A stretch of 64,000 bases of DNA. Origin: Streptomyces sp. 549. GTDB taxonomy: Bacteria; Actinomycetota; Actinomycetes; Streptomycetales; Streptomycetaceae. The first letter of the stretch is position 1. Each line of letters opens with the position of its first letter. Below, one piece after another: positions 42,638-53,177 of this stretch. The notes under the pieces are model-generated. The model was not told the origin of the DNA. It saw only the letters and a program-made list of their open reading frames with translations, and ran no database searches. A program made the position numbers and the translations under genes. The stretch is taken from contig NZ_JASKMT010000022.1 in assembly GCF_030124175.1 (NCBI RefSeq), positions 30,694 to 94,693 on the forward strand, read 5' to 3'.

Positions 42638-44761
42638 TCAGATGTCGATCCGCGACCGGTCAAGAGTGGCCGCGGAGGTGGTGATGAACTCCTTGCGCGG
42701 CGCCACCTCGTTGCCCATGAGAAGGTCGAAGGCCTTCTCCGCCGCGTCCAGGTCGCTGATGTTGATGCGGCGCAGGGTGCGGTAGCGGGGGTCCATCGTC
42801 GTCTCCGCCAACTGGTCGGCGTCCATCTCGCCGAGGCCCTTGTAGCGCTGGATGGAGTCCTTGAAGCGGGTGCCCTTGCGCTGCAGGTCCAGCAGCCGCT
42901 GCCGCAGCTCGCTGTCGGAGTAGGTGTAGATGTACTTGTCCTGGCCGCGCTTGGGGTTGATCAGCTCGATCCGGTGCAGGGGCGGCACGGCGGAGAAGAC
43001 CCGGCCCTGTTCGACCATGGGCCGCATGTAGCGCTGGAAGAGCGTCAGCAGCAGGCAGCGGATGTGGGCACCGTCCACGTCGGCGTCGGCCAGGAAGATC
43101 ACCTTGCCGTAGCGCGCCTGGTCGATGTCGAAGGTGCGGCCCGAGCCGGCCCCTATTACCTGGATGATCGCCCCGCACTCGGCGTTCTTGAGCATGTCCG
43201 AGATCGAGGACTTCTGGACGTTGAGGATCTTGCCCCGGATCGGCAGCAGTGCCTGGAACTCGGAGTTGCGGGCCAGCTTGGCCGTACCGAGGGCGGAGTC
43301 GCCCTCGACGATGAACAGCTCGCTGCGGTCGACCTCGTCGCTGCGGCAGTCGGCGAGCTTCGCCGGCAGCGACGAGGACTCCAGGGCCGTCTTGCGGCGC
43401 TGCGCCTCCTTGTGCTGGCGGGCGGCGATGCGGGTGCGCGCCGCGGCCACCGCCTTCTCCAGCACCGCGCGCGCCTGCTGCTTGGTGTCGCGCTTGGTGG
43501 AGGTGAGGAACGCCTTCAGCTCCTTGGCCACCACCTGGGCCACGATGCGGGAGGCGGCCGAGGTGCCCAGGACCTCCTTCGTCTGGCCCTCGAACTGCGG
43601 CTCGGCCAGGCGGACCGTGACCACGGCCGTGAGGCCCTCCAGGGCGTCGTCCTTGACGACGTCGTCCTCGGCCACGCGCAGCAGCTTCGCGGAGCGCAGC
43701 GCCTCGTTGACCGTCCTGGTCACGGACCGCTCGAAGCCGGTGAGGTGGGTGCCGCCCTTCGGCGTGGCGATGATGTTGACGAAGGACCGGACGGTGGTGT
43801 CGTAGCCCGTTCCCCAGCGCAGCGCCACGTCGACGCCCAGCTCCCTGGTGACCTCGGTGGGGATCATGTGGCCCCGGTCGTCCAGTACGGGCACCGTCTC
43901 CTTGAAGGAGCCCTGCCCCTGGAGCCGCAGCACGTCGCACACCGCGCGGTCCGGCGCGAGGTACTCGCAGAACTCGCTGATGCCGCCGTCGTAGTGGAAG
44001 ACCTCCTCGGTGACCTCGTCACTCTCCATCAGGCGCTCGTCGCGGACCGTCAACGTCAGACCCGGGACCAGGAAGGCGGTCTGGCGGGCGCGGGCGTAGA
44101 GGTGGTCCAGCGAGAGCTTGGCGTCCTTGAGGAAGATCTGCCGGTCCGCCCAGTACCGCACCCGCGTGCCGGTGCGGTCCTTGGCGATGCGCTTGCCCTT
44201 GAGCAGGCCGGTGGCGGGGTCGAACGGGGCGTCCGGGCCTGACTCGGTGAAGATGCCGGGCACACCGCGCCGGAAGCTGATCGTGTGGGTGCGGCTGCTG
44301 CGGTCCACCTCCACGTCGAGGCGGGCGGAGAGGGCGTTGACCACGGACGCGCCGACGCCGTGCAGACCGCCGGAGGCGGCGTAGGAGCCGCCGCCGAACT
44401 TGCCGCCGGCGTGCAGCTTGGTCATGACGACCTCGATGCCGGACAGGCCCGTCTTGGGCTCGACGTCCACCGGGATGCCGCGGCCGTTGTCGCGCACCTC
44501 CACCGAGCCGTCCTCGTGCAGGCACACCTCGATGCGGTCGCAGTGGCCGCCCAGCGCCTCGTCGACGGAGTTGTCGATGATCTCCCAGAGGCAGTGCATG
44601 AGTCCGCGGCTGTCGGTGGACCCGATGTACATACCCGGTCGCTTGCGCACCGCCTCCAACCCCTCGAGGACGAGCAGGTGCCGCGCGGTGTAGTTGGAGC
44701 CGTCACGATCCGCTCCGGACAGCAGCGCAGTGGACGACGGCACAGACGACTCGGCGGTCAC
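42638..44761 (-). CDS. parE: DNA topoisomerase IV subunit B
   Basis: A 707 aa ATPase subunit of topoisomerase IV. The GHKL domain has IDNSVDEALGGHCD, DNGRGIPVD, and GLHGVGASVVNALS. The transducer domain and the TOPRIM domain follow (EGDSALGTAKLARNSEFQALLPIRGKILN, DADVDGAHIRCLLLTLF). The C-terminus ends at the short tail typical of ParE (TSAATLDRSRIDI). The GTG at 44761 has GAGGAG nine bases upstream. Its partner parC lies 4.6 kb away on the other strand. Confidence 0.95.
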   Translation of the reverse strand: MTAESSVPSSTALLSGADRDGSNYTARHLLVLEGLEAVRKRPGMYIGSTDSRGLMHCLWEIIDNSVDEALGGHCDRIEVCLHEDGSVEVRDNGRGIPVDVEPKTGLSGIEVVMTKLHAGGKFGGGSYAASGGLHGVGASVVNALSARLDVEVDRSSRTHTISFRRGVPGIFTESGPDAPFDPATGLLKGKRIAKDRTGTRVRYWADRQIFLKDAKLSLDHLYARARQTAFLVPGLTLTVRDERLMESDEVTEEVFHYDGGISEFCEYLAPDRAVCDVLRLQGQGSFKETVPVLDDRGHMIPTEVTRELGVDVALRWGTGYDTTVRSFVNIIATPKGGTHLTGFERSVTRTVNEALRSAKLLRVAEDDVVKDDALEGLTAVVTVRLAEPQFEGQTKEVLGTSAASRIVAQVVAKELKAFLTSTKRDTKQQARAVLEKAVAAARTRIAARQHKEAQRRKTALESSSLPAKLADCRSDEVDRSELFIVEGDSALGTAKLARNSEFQALLPIRGKILNVQKSSISDMLKNAECGAIIQVIGAGSGRTFDIDQARYGKVIFLADADVDGAHIRCLLLTLFQRYMRPMVEQGRVFSAVPPLHRIELINPKRGQDKYIYTYSDSELRQRLLDLQRKGTRFKDSIQRYKGLGEMDADQLAETTMDPRYRTLRRINISDLDAAEKAFDLLMGNEVAPRKEFITTSAATLDRSRIDI

Positions 44762-45197
44762 GCGGGTTCGCTCCTCGCTGAATTTCCATGGGGGTGGCTG
44801 GCTTGCCGGTCAGAGGGTACCCAGGCCAAGTAGAGCAGGTGGGACGCCACCCAGGGGTAAACCTATGCTAGACCAGGGTCGTGCACGCGTTCGATAACTC
44901 GTAAGGGTGACGTGTACATCACGTTCCCATCTGGGCATGAACCATTTAGGCTCCGGGCACGTCCTCATCAACGAACCGGCAAGCAAGGTTCGACGCACCA
45001 CAGCCGGGCAACCGGAGAACACGACAAGAAGTACAGACCGCTAGCAGCTCAGCAATACGGCTCTTTCGCCGCCAACCGGCAGCATTCGGCCACCCCAAGA
45101 GAAAAAGTTCGAGGCGAAAGCCCCGGGCGGGAACGTTTTCGGCCTGGTTGGATGTTGACCCTGGTACGACAGCTCGTCGAGCTAGAGAAGAGGCGAC
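44762..45197. other. 436-bp divergent intergenic region, parE / DUF7455
   Basis: No gene is seen. On the minus strand TAGCAT (44870-44865) is a possible parE -10. On the plus strand TAGGCT (44947-44952) is a possible -10 whose long leader would reach the DUF7455 gene. An inverted repeat ACGTG-N5-CACGT lies at 44910-44924 between the two. Confidence 0.55.
44910..44924. promoter_or_regulatory. Inverted repeat ACGTG-TACAT-CACGT
   Basis: Perfect five-base arms with a five-base spacer, in the middle of the divergent parE/DUF7455 region and about 40 bases upstream of the candidate parE -10. It looks like a dimer operator; the regulator is not known. Confidence 0.45.
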
Positions 45198-45428
45198 GTG
45201 ACTACTGTTCTGACACCCGCGAGCCCGCTGACGGCCGCTGACCGCTGCGACCGTTGCGGCGCCCAGGCCTACCTGCGCGTCGTACTGGCCACCGGTGGTG
45301 AGCTGCTCTTCTGCGCGCACCACGGCCGCAAGTTCGAGCCAGAACTCAAGAAGATCGCCGCGGAAATACAGGATGAGACGGAGCGTCTCACCGCGAGCCC
45401 GGTGACCCACGCCGAGGACGAGCGCTGA
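45198..45428 (+). CDS. DUF7455 small zinc-ribbon protein
   Basis: A 76 aa protein found throughout actinomycetes next to the principal sigma factor and parE. It has CDRCGAQAYLRV near residues 17-28 and LLFCAHHGRKFEPEL near 37-51, giving a Cys3/His zinc site. The C-terminal third is an acidic helix. The GTG start gives MTTVLTPASPLTAADRCDRCG, and a weak AGAGGCGA lies just upstream. Function unknown; nucleic-acid or protein binding would fit a zinc ribbon. Confidence 0.87.
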   Translation: MTTVLTPASPLTAADRCDRCGAQAYLRVVLATGGELLFCAHHGRKFEPELKKIAAEIQDETERLTASPVTHAEDER

Positions 45429-45484
45429 CGCCCGCCTGACATCCCCCACGACCGACGAGCTCGGACCGGCCCAGGGCCGGAGCA

Positions 45485-45524
45485 CTGAGGGCGGTCACCC
45501 CGGAAACGGGGTGACCGCCCTCAG
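45485..45524. terminator. 18-bp hairpin terminator with GAAA loop
   Basis: Arms 45485-45502 and 45507-45524 are perfectly complementary around a GAAA tetraloop, 57 bases after the DUF7455 stop and facing the convergent protease gene. Confidence 0.9.
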
Positions 45525-45695
45525 CCATGCTCCTTGGGAGAACACCCGTCGATTCCCCTGACCGAACGACTCGTCACCTAACGTGGCGTCGAACTGACCG
45601 AGTGCAACCACGCCAGACGTGCGGCGCACGGGCCGGGCGGCGGTTGAGGGCCGCGAGGGCCCGCCCCGTCAGGGCGGACCCGGCGCCGGTCCTGG

Positions 45696-46514
45696 TCAGC
45701 CGTGCTGGGAGACCAGGTCGCGCACGGCCGAGACCCGCGTGTAGACGCCGGGTCGGCCGGGTTCCCCGCAGCCGGTACCCCAGGACACAAGGCCCACCAG
45801 ACGTCCCCTGGCCACCAGCGGACCGCCGCTGTCACCCTGACAGGCGTCCCGTCCTCCCTCGGGAACACCCGCACAGACCATGGAGCCGGCCTGGAACGTG
45901 CCACCGGGGCCACCCGGGTAGGCCCGGGCGCACTTCTCGTCGCTCAGCATCGCGACGTCGGCTGCACGCAACTCCGTTGCGTAACTGCCGTTACCGCTTG
46001 TGTCACCCCAACCCAGGACGGACGCCTCCGTTCCGGGGCGGTAGGCCGCGTCACCCGGAGCGGCCATCGGGACGACCGAACCGGCGGGCAGATCCTCGGC
46101 CAGCCGCAGTACCGCCACGTCACCGGCGTTCGTGCGGGTGTCGTAGTCCGGGTTCACCCAGGTCCGCCGCACGGCCACCTCGACCCCTCCCGGTCCGCGC
46201 AGGTCGTCCCGGCCTGCGATGACCCTGAGATCCCTGATCCGGCTCGGAGTCGTGCCGAGCACGTCCCTGGCGAAGCAGTGCGCAGCGGTGACGACCGTGC
46301 GCGGTCCCACCACCGCACCCCCGCAGAACTGCCCGGATCGCGAACCTCCGAACAGGTCCCGGCTGGCGACCGCGACCGTCCAGGGGTGGTCCGCCACGCT
46401 GGCGGGGGTTCCGCCGATGATCCGGGTCTCGACCGCGGCCCCCGCGGGCAGCAGCACGACGGCGGACAACAGCAGGACAAGGGCGCCCAGTAGCAGGCGA
46501 AGTGAGGTACGCAT
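45696..46514 (-). CDS. Secreted trypsin-like serine protease (S1 family)
   Basis: A 272 aa exported protease. The signal peptide is at residues 1-27 (LLLGALVLLLSAVVLLPAGAA). The mature form probably starts at the trypsin-type IIGG in RIIGGTPAS near residue 32 after cleavage of a very short propeptide ending in Arg. The catalytic triad is His in VVTAAHCF, Asp in AGDVAVLRLAED and Ser in GDSGGP. The residue six before the catalytic serine is Asp (DACQGDSGGP), which predicts cleavage after Arg/Lys. Three disulfide pairs are plausible from six cysteines. Confidence 0.95.
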   Translation of the reverse strand: MRTSLRLLLGALVLLLSAVVLLPAGAAVETRIIGGTPASVADHPWTVAVASRDLFGGSRSGQFCGGAVVGPRTVVTAAHCFARDVLGTTPSRIRDLRVIAGRDDLRGPGGVEVAVRRTWVNPDYDTRTNAGDVAVLRLAEDLPAGSVVPMAAPGDAAYRPGTEASVLGWGDTSGNGSYATELRAADVAMLSDEKCARAYPGGPGGTFQAGSMVCAGVPEGGRDACQGDSGGPLVARGRLVGLVSWGTGCGEPGRPGVYTRVSAVRDLVSQHG

Positions 46515-46687
46515 CCCCCCTGTTTACCCTACGTCAGTTGTTCGTGACACCACGTGTGCACCCGTGCGTCCCGTGCGTGCGCCGAAGGGCGTCTTGCCGC
46601 GCCGCCTCACGCCACCGGCACACGGCCGGACGCCCGACGGAGGAGCGCATCCGCAGGGCGGACGAGTGCTCAGGCCCCGCACACGCC

Positions 46688-46721
46688 TGCGGGCCGACCC
46701 CCGGGAGGAGGTCGGCCCGCA
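46688..46721 (-). terminator. Hairpin terminator after hrdB
   Basis: Perfect 12-bp arms (46688-46699 and 46710-46721) with a ten-base loop, 55 bases downstream of the hrdB stop codon. Confidence 0.85.
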
Positions 46722-46776
46722 GCACGGACACGCATGAGCCGCCGGGCCGCCCGGGTGGGCGGTCCGGGGCACCCGC

Positions 46777-48327
<1,551 letters not shown>

Positions 48328-48442
48328 GAACAACCTCTCGGAACGATGGAAACGGCTACGGTTCCGCCCACGAGGGCCGGAACCTGCGAGCGCCGACAAG
48401 GGTGGTGCGGCGACTCGGGCGGAGCGTGCAGAGGGGCGGTAC

Positions 48443-48468
48443 AGCGTTGTGGATCTCGGCTGTATTCC
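48443..48468 (-). promoter_or_regulatory. Candidate sigma-R promoter of hrdB
   Basis: On the minus strand GGAAT (48468-48464) is followed after 18 bases by GCT (48445-48443), one mismatch from the sigma-R consensus GGAAT-N18-GTT. One hrdB promoter in S. coelicolor is known to be sigma-R dependent. The site lies about 116 bases before the start codon. Confidence 0.45.
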
Positions 48469-48620
48469 CTCTGCGGCAGCCACCTCTTGAGTCATCGTGC
48501 TTCTCGTCGAAGCGTTACGCCCAATTCACGTGTCCCGAGTCACACGATGTATGCCCGGCCGTCACTCGCAAGCCGCACTTATCGGATCATTCACCCCTGA
48601 ACGGCCATGGCACCCGGCCC

Positions 48621-48650
48621 CGCCGGGCCCCGTGGAGAACGGGGCCGGCG
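48621..48650 (-). terminator. Hairpin after whiH
   Basis: Arms 48621-48633 and 48639-48650 pair with one bulged G around a five-base loop, about 40 bases downstream of the whiH stop. Confidence 0.6.
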
Positions 48651-48690
48651 GCGGAGGCTCGACCGGTCAGCGCGGTGCGGACCTGCGGGT

Positions 48691-49602
48691 TCAGTGCTCC
48701 CGAGGAGCGGGAACCACGTGCTCGGTGTGCGCGGGCACGGCCGGCTCGGGCTGCACCGACAGGAGCTGGCGCATGGCGGCCTCGGCGACGGCGGCCTCTC
48801 CGGCGGCGAGCGCCTCGACGATGCGCTGGTGGTGGGCGACGGACGCCTCCGTGGGCCGCTCGCACCCGGTGGCCGGGCCGCCCGACACGTGCAGGGCAGA
48901 GGAGACGATGCCCGACAGGTGCTCCAGCATGCGGTTGCCGGCGGCCTGGAGCAGCAGGCCGTGGAACTCCGCGTCCGCGCGGGAGAACGTGAGGCCGTCT
49001 CCCTGCGCGAGCGCGTGGCCCATGATCTCGACCATGTCGCAGAGTCGCTGCTGCAGCTCCTCCCGGCCGTGTCCGGCCGCGAGGCGCGCCGCGAGCGGCT
49101 CGATGGTCCAGCGCAGCTCGCACAGTTCACGGCGCTGGCTGTCGCGCTGGGGCCCGAAGGCCCGCCACTCGATGATGTCGGGGTCGAGCAGGTTCCAGTC
49201 GCTGACCGGCCGGACCCGGGTGCCGACGTTGGGTCGCGCACTGACCAGCCCCTTCGCTTCCAGGACGCGGAGCGACTCGCGGACGACCGTGCGGGAGACC
49301 TCGAAGCGCTGGCCGATCTCCTCGGGGACCAGCGGTCGGTCCGCGCCGAGATCACCGGAGACGATCATCTGGCCGAGCTGCTGGACCAGTTGGCCGTGCA
49401 GTCCGCGCCCGCGGTTGGCCGCGGGGCGGCGGCCGACCCGGGACATGTCGGCGTCACCCCCCTCCCAGCCGGGGGTGTTGGCGGCAGGGCGGGCGGTGCC
49501 CGGGGTGTCTGCGTAGGTGTATCGGTCCAGCTCCCCGGAGCCGGTGAGGCCGGAGTCGGAGGTGCGGGCCGCGGACATCATGGAGTGCGCAAGGGTAGTC
49601 AC
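48691..49602 (-). CDS. whiH: WhiH-like GntR-family sporulation regulator
   Basis: A 303 aa FadR-type regulator whose sequence and place beside hrdB match WhiH, needed for sporulation septation in aerial hyphae. A non-conserved 70-residue N-terminus precedes the winged helix (about 85-150, HGQLVQQLGQMIVSGDLGADRPLVPEEIGQRFEVSRTVVRES). The FCD domain follows (FGPQRDSQRRELCELRWTIEPLAARLAAGH, FHGLLLQAAGNRMLEHLSG). It ends PAPREH. The GTG at 49602 gives the expected VTTLAHSMMSAAR start, although AAGGAGG lies only one base before it, so the true start may differ. Confidence 0.92.
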   Translation of the reverse strand: MTTLAHSMMSAARTSDSGLTGSGELDRYTYADTPGTARPAANTPGWEGGDADMSRVGRRPAANRGRGLHGQLVQQLGQMIVSGDLGADRPLVPEEIGQRFEVSRTVVRESLRVLEAKGLVSARPNVGTRVRPVSDWNLLDPDIIEWRAFGPQRDSQRRELCELRWTIEPLAARLAAGHGREELQQRLCDMVEIMGHALAQGDGLTFSRADAEFHGLLLQAAGNRMLEHLSGIVSSALHVSGGPATGCERPTEASVAHHQRIVEALAAGEAAVAEAAMRQLLSVQPEPAVPAHTEHVVPAPREH

Positions 49603-49791
49603 GCCTCCTTTGTCGGCCGCATGGAGCACGCCCTTGAGGGCTTTGGTGAAAAGCACACGAAAGGGTGATCGTCGACCGGTGTGTCATTGACGCCATTTTC
49701 GGAAGAAATCGCCCTCCCTTCGTCCGATGAACGCCAGCCCGGGCATGGTGCGGTGACGAGTACACACGGTCCGGCATCAGGTCGGCGGGCC

Positions 49792-52218
49792 TCACCCCGC
49801 CTGGGTCCGCAGGGCCGTGAGCAGGTAGGCGGCGAACAGCACCACCAGCGACAACACCATCGCGCCACCGGCCGGTTGGGACAGCACCCGAGCCGCTGAC
49901 GCCGCCCCTTCACCGAGCCCCGACGGCCATGAGGCGTGCAGCGCCGACTCCAGGCGGGCGGGCAGCAACTCCAGAGTGCGGCCCGCGGGTCCCTCAAGGA
50001 ACTGCCGGATCGCCGGTGTGATGATCAGCGGCACGACAAGGAACGCGCCGATGCCGGTGACGGTCGACCGGAACACCGCTGCGGCCAGCAGCCCGGCCCA
50101 GGCGCAACCGGCCGCCAGCGCGGCTCCCCCGGCGAACTGGAGCGGCCAGTGCCCGGGAAGCGCCAGGAAGTCGGTGCCGTAGAGCGCCGTCACGGTGGCC
50201 GCGTTGACCGCGGTGGAGGCCACGCACAGCAGCACCGCGAGTGTCGCCGTCACGAGCAGCTTGGCCACCAGCAGACCCAGCCGGCGCGGCACGGGGACCT
50301 GTGCGGGGGCCAGAGCGGGGTAGCGGAACTCCTGGCCGAAGGAGAGCGCCCCCAGCAGCCCCGCGGCGGCGGCCACCGGCGCCAGGGGCAGCGCGGGCGG
50401 CCGGCCCGTGAGGACCTGCGGGACGGGCACTGCGCCGCCGAACCCCAGCACTGCCGCCACGACCGCCCCGGCCAGCAGTGCGATCCCGCCGATCACCCAG
50501 CTCGACCGGACACTGACCAGCCTGCGAACCTCGTAGCGCAGCGGCCAGCTGGGGCCGGGCGCCGGAACCGCCACCAGGCGCGGCGGCAGCGCACGCGGGG
50601 TGCCGCCGCGCCTGGTGGCGGCCGACGCGGCTCGGCCCCGGCCCACCGCGACCGCCGGGGAGGCGGCGACGCCGGGGACGGCCGGGATGCGAGCGGTCGG
50701 CGCGGAAGCGGCAGAGTCGTTGGCGGCCGGGTCATTGGCCGGCGGATCGTTGGCCGGCGGGTCGTTGACGGGCGGGGTGAGGGCGGGCGGGGTGAGGGCG
50801 GGCGAGGTGAGGGCGGGCGAGGTGTGGACAGCGGATGTGAGGGCCCGGGGGGAGCTGATCGGGGTGAGCGCGACGCCTGTGACACCTGCGGTCGCTGTCC
50901 CCGTTGGCCCTGCCAGCCCTGTTGCCCACGTTGTTCCTGTTGTTCCTGTTGTTCCTGTTGTTCCTGTTGTGGTGGCAGTGCCCGCGGCGCCCAGGTGGGG
51001 CGCCTCGGGGAGGGGGGATGTGGCGGCCGGGCTCACTGGTGCGCTCACTGCCTTCCTCACGGCACCGGGCGCCTGGGTGGCGTGAGGATGGCACGCCGGA
51101 CGGGGGGAGCCTTCCAGCGGGGCGTCAACGGTCCGGCCCTCCGGTCCGACCATGGCATCCCAGGCCGCTGAGGCGTCGGAGGGCACGGGCGCACCCGAAA
51201 GGGCCGGCTGGGTCCCGAACCCGGCGGCCTCGCAGCGCGCGGGGGTGAGCAGGGCTGCCGGAGCAGCGGGGCGTCCGTCGGCCCGGGTGAGAGGGGGCGC
51301 CGCGACCCGGTCGCCGGCCACGCCGAACTCCTCGGCCAGCCGGTGCATCAGGATGCCGTGCCGGTAGGCCGTCTCCCCGACGCGTGCGCAGTCGCTGCCG
51401 TAGACCGCGATGCGGCCGCCCGACTCCCGCACCACCTCCAGCGGCTCCGCGCTCCGGGCGGCGGGCGGACGCGCCGTCAGAGCCGGGCTGCGCGCTTCCT
51501 GAACCAGCAGCGTCGCGAGGCGTTCGGCATGCGGTGAACTGACCACGACCCGGGGACGCAGACGGGTCCTGGCGAAGTCGGCCGCCTCCTGGTCGGCGAC
51601 AAGCCGGCCGCCGTCGAGCGTGACCACCTGGTCGGCGAGGCGGGCCGCCTCCCTGGGGTCGCGATCGGTGGTCAGCACCAACCCGCCCTGGTCGGCGTAC
51701 TCCCGCAGCAGGCCGTGCAACCACGCGGCCTCCCGCGGCCCGAGACCGCGTCCGGGTTCGTCCAGCACCAGGGTGTGCGGGTCCCCGAGCAGCGCCGCCG
51801 CGAGGCCCAGCCTGCGGTCCATGCCGAGAGAGAACGTACCGAGGGGCTGGTCGGCGAGGCCGCTGAGACCCACCACGTCGAGCATCTCGTCGGCCCGGGA
51901 GACGGGAACACCGGCGACGGCGGTGAGCATGCGCAGATGACCGCGCGCCGTTCGGCCGGGGTGCCCGGCGACGTCACCGAGCAGCACGCCGACCTCACGG
52001 GCGACATGCGGCACCCGATGCAGCGGCCGGCCGCGGAACAGTGCCACCCCCCGCCCCGAGCGCAGTTGCAGCATCAGCCGCAGCGCGGTGGACTTGCCGG
52101 ACCCCGCCGGGCCGAGCAGTGTGGTGATCCGGCCCGGACGGGCCTCAAAGGTCAGGTCGTCGACGGCGGGGGGCTTGCCGCGACGGGGGGCGTCGGTGAG
52201 TCCGATTGCCTGAATCAT
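49792..52218 (-). CDS. ABC transporter with ATPase and permease fused in one chain
   Basis: An 808 aa fusion. The ATPase is residues 1-215: Walker A GPAGSGKST at about 36-44, a degenerate signature FSLGMDRR and Walker B LVLDEP. The middle, about 330-540, is low-complexity and repetitive (TTGTTGTTGTT, then SPALTSPALTPPALTPP, NDPPANDPPANDPAAND). The C-terminal part, about 555-808, has six hydrophobic helices of the ABC-2 permease type (SFGQEFRYPALAPAQVPVPRRLGLLVAKLL). Substrate unknown. The linker DNA consists of short tandem repeats. The gene lies 189 bp upstream of whiH on the same strand. Confidence 0.87.
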   Translation of the reverse strand: MIQAIGLTDAPRRGKPPAVDDLTFEARPGRITTLLGPAGSGKSTALRLMLQLRSGRGVALFRGRPLHRVPHVAREVGVLLGDVAGHPGRTARGHLRMLTAVAGVPVSRADEMLDVVGLSGLADQPLGTFSLGMDRRLGLAAALLGDPHTLVLDEPGRGLGPREAAWLHGLLREYADQGGLVLTTDRDPREAARLADQVVTLDGGRLVADQEAADFARTRLRPRVVVSSPHAERLATLLVQEARSPALTARPPAARSAEPLEVVRESGGRIAVYGSDCARVGETAYRHGILMHRLAEEFGVAGDRVAAPPLTRADGRPAAPAALLTPARCEAAGFGTQPALSGAPVPSDASAAWDAMVGPEGRTVDAPLEGSPRPACHPHATQAPGAVRKAVSAPVSPAATSPLPEAPHLGAAGTATTTGTTGTTGTTGTTWATGLAGPTGTATAGVTGVALTPISSPRALTSAVHTSPALTSPALTPPALTPPVNDPPANDPPANDPAANDSAASAPTARIPAVPGVAASPAVAVGRGRAASAATRRGGTPRALPPRLVAVPAPGPSWPLRYEVRRLVSVRSSWVIGGIALLAGAVVAAVLGFGGAVPVPQVLTGRPPALPLAPVAAAAGLLGALSFGQEFRYPALAPAQVPVPRRLGLLVAKLLVTATLAVLLCVASTAVNAATVTALYGTDFLALPGHWPLQFAGGAALAAGCAWAGLLAAAVFRSTVTGIGAFLVVPLIITPAIRQFLEGPAGRTLELLPARLESALHASWPSGLGEGAASAARVLSQPAGGAMVLSLVVLFAAYLLTALRTQAG
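50758..50984. repeat. Tandem short repeats inside the ABC-transporter linker
   Basis: Two in-frame repeat arrays are visible on the plus strand: GTTCCTGTT-type nine-base units (about 50930-50975), and GGGCGGGGTGAGG-type 15-base units (about 50770-50822). The protein repeats are TTG and SPALT/PPALT. Because the unit lengths are multiples of three, copy number can change without breaking the frame. Confidence 0.7.
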
Positions 52219-52405
52219 CGCTTCTCCCGCGAAAGCATGGGGGACGCATGCAAGATAACGCGATATGTCCGACTTTCACGGTAGCTGGGCTGGCCCTGGT
52301 TCCGGGTGTCGGCCTCGACCGCCCGTGCCACGGCCCTTCCGGGAACGCCCCCGTCGGCCTCTGCCCCCACCGCAGGCAGGCTCCCGGGCGAGGCGAACTA
52401 CCCGG

Positions 52406-53164
52406 TCAGAGCTCCGGACGCAGCATGGGCGGGTTCAGCAGGGTGGCCCCGCCCGCACGGAACAGCTGGGCGGGCCGACCGCCCTGACGGGTTGTCGTGC
52501 CGCCGGTCGGCACCAGGAACCCGGGTGTGCCGGTCACCTTTCGGTGGAAGTTGCGGGGGTCCAGCGCCACGTCCCAGACCGCCTCGTAGACCCTGCGCAG
52601 TTCCCCCACTGTGAACTCCGGTGGGCAGAAGGCCGTCGCGAGCGAGGAGTACTCGATCTTTGAACGCGCGCGCTCCACTCCGTCGGTGAGGATCCGCTCG
52701 TGGTCGAAGGCCAGGGCGGAGGTGTGACCGCTCTCTGCGGGCCGGACGCCTGACGGGCCGGGCAGCAGAGTGCTGACCGCCGCCCACCGGGCCGTCTGGG
52801 CGTCACCTCCGGACGTCGGAGCGGGCAGGTCGGGCGCGAGCACCAGGTGGGCCACGCTCACCACCCGCATGCGGGGGTCACGATCGGGCTCGCCGTAGGT
52901 GGCGAGCTGTTCGAGGTGCGCACCGACCTGGTGCCCGTCGGTTTCGTGAACCCGCAGCCCCGTCTCCTCGGCCAGTTCACGGGCCGCCGCGGACGCCAGG
53001 TCCTCATCGGGCAGGACAAAGCCGCCGGGCAGCGCCCAGCGCCCCTGGAAGGGCGGCTCGCCGCGTCGCACGGCAAGAGCACACAGCTCGTGCCGGCGCA
53101 CGGTGAGCACGACCAGGTCGACGGTGACGGCGAAGGGCGGGAAGGCCGACGGGTCGTAGGGCAT
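52406..53164 (-). CDS. Nudix/winged-helix regulator, NrtR-like
   Basis: A 252 aa protein with an N-terminal Nudix domain (about 8-150) and a C-terminal winged helix (about 165-240, FTVGELRRVYEAVWDVALDPRNFHRKVTGTPG). This is the architecture of NrtR, a repressor of NAD metabolism that binds ADP-ribose. The Nudix box is intact (GFVLPDEDLASAAARELAEETGL), so hydrolase activity cannot be excluded. ATG 53164 starts MPYDPSAFPPFAVTVDLVV, with no ribosome-binding site; a TATGAT -10 ends six bases before it, so the mRNA is probably leaderless. Confidence 0.88.
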   Translation of the reverse strand: MPYDPSAFPPFAVTVDLVVLTVRRHELCALAVRRGEPPFQGRWALPGGFVLPDEDLASAAARELAEETGLRVHETDGHQVGAHLEQLATYGEPDRDPRMRVVSVAHLVLAPDLPAPTSGGDAQTARWAAVSTLLPGPSGVRPAESGHTSALAFDHERILTDGVERARSKIEYSSLATAFCPPEFTVGELRRVYEAVWDVALDPRNFHRKVTGTPGFLVPTGGTTTRQGGRPAQLFRAGGATLLNPPMLRPEL

Positions 53165-53170
53165 ACCGTG

Positions 53171-53176
53171 ATCATA
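53171..53176 (-). promoter_or_regulatory. -10 element TATGAT of the NrtR-like gene
   Basis: TATGAT on the minus strand, six bases upstream of the ATG at 53164, would start transcription at the initiation codon. The -35 zone (CTGTTT, 17 bases upstream) is poor, as expected for a regulated promoter. Confidence 0.6.
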
Positions 53177-53177
53177 G

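Larger units (their letters stand above)
48328..48690. other. hrdB leader and promoter region
   Basis: The 363 bp between the whiH stop and the hrdB start hold the hrdB promoter(s) and the whiH terminator. The frame of hrdB stays open upstream to 48495, but the encoded residues lack resemblance to HrdB. A sigma-R-like element lies at 48443-48468. Confidence 0.6.

Noticed and set aside
48328..48495. N-terminal extension of HrdB
   Set aside because: The added residues do not resemble HrdB orthologues, and a good ribosome site precedes GTG 48327.
50930..50975. CRISPR array
   Set aside because: The repeats are 9-base tandem units without spacers and are in frame with the ABC-transporter protein.
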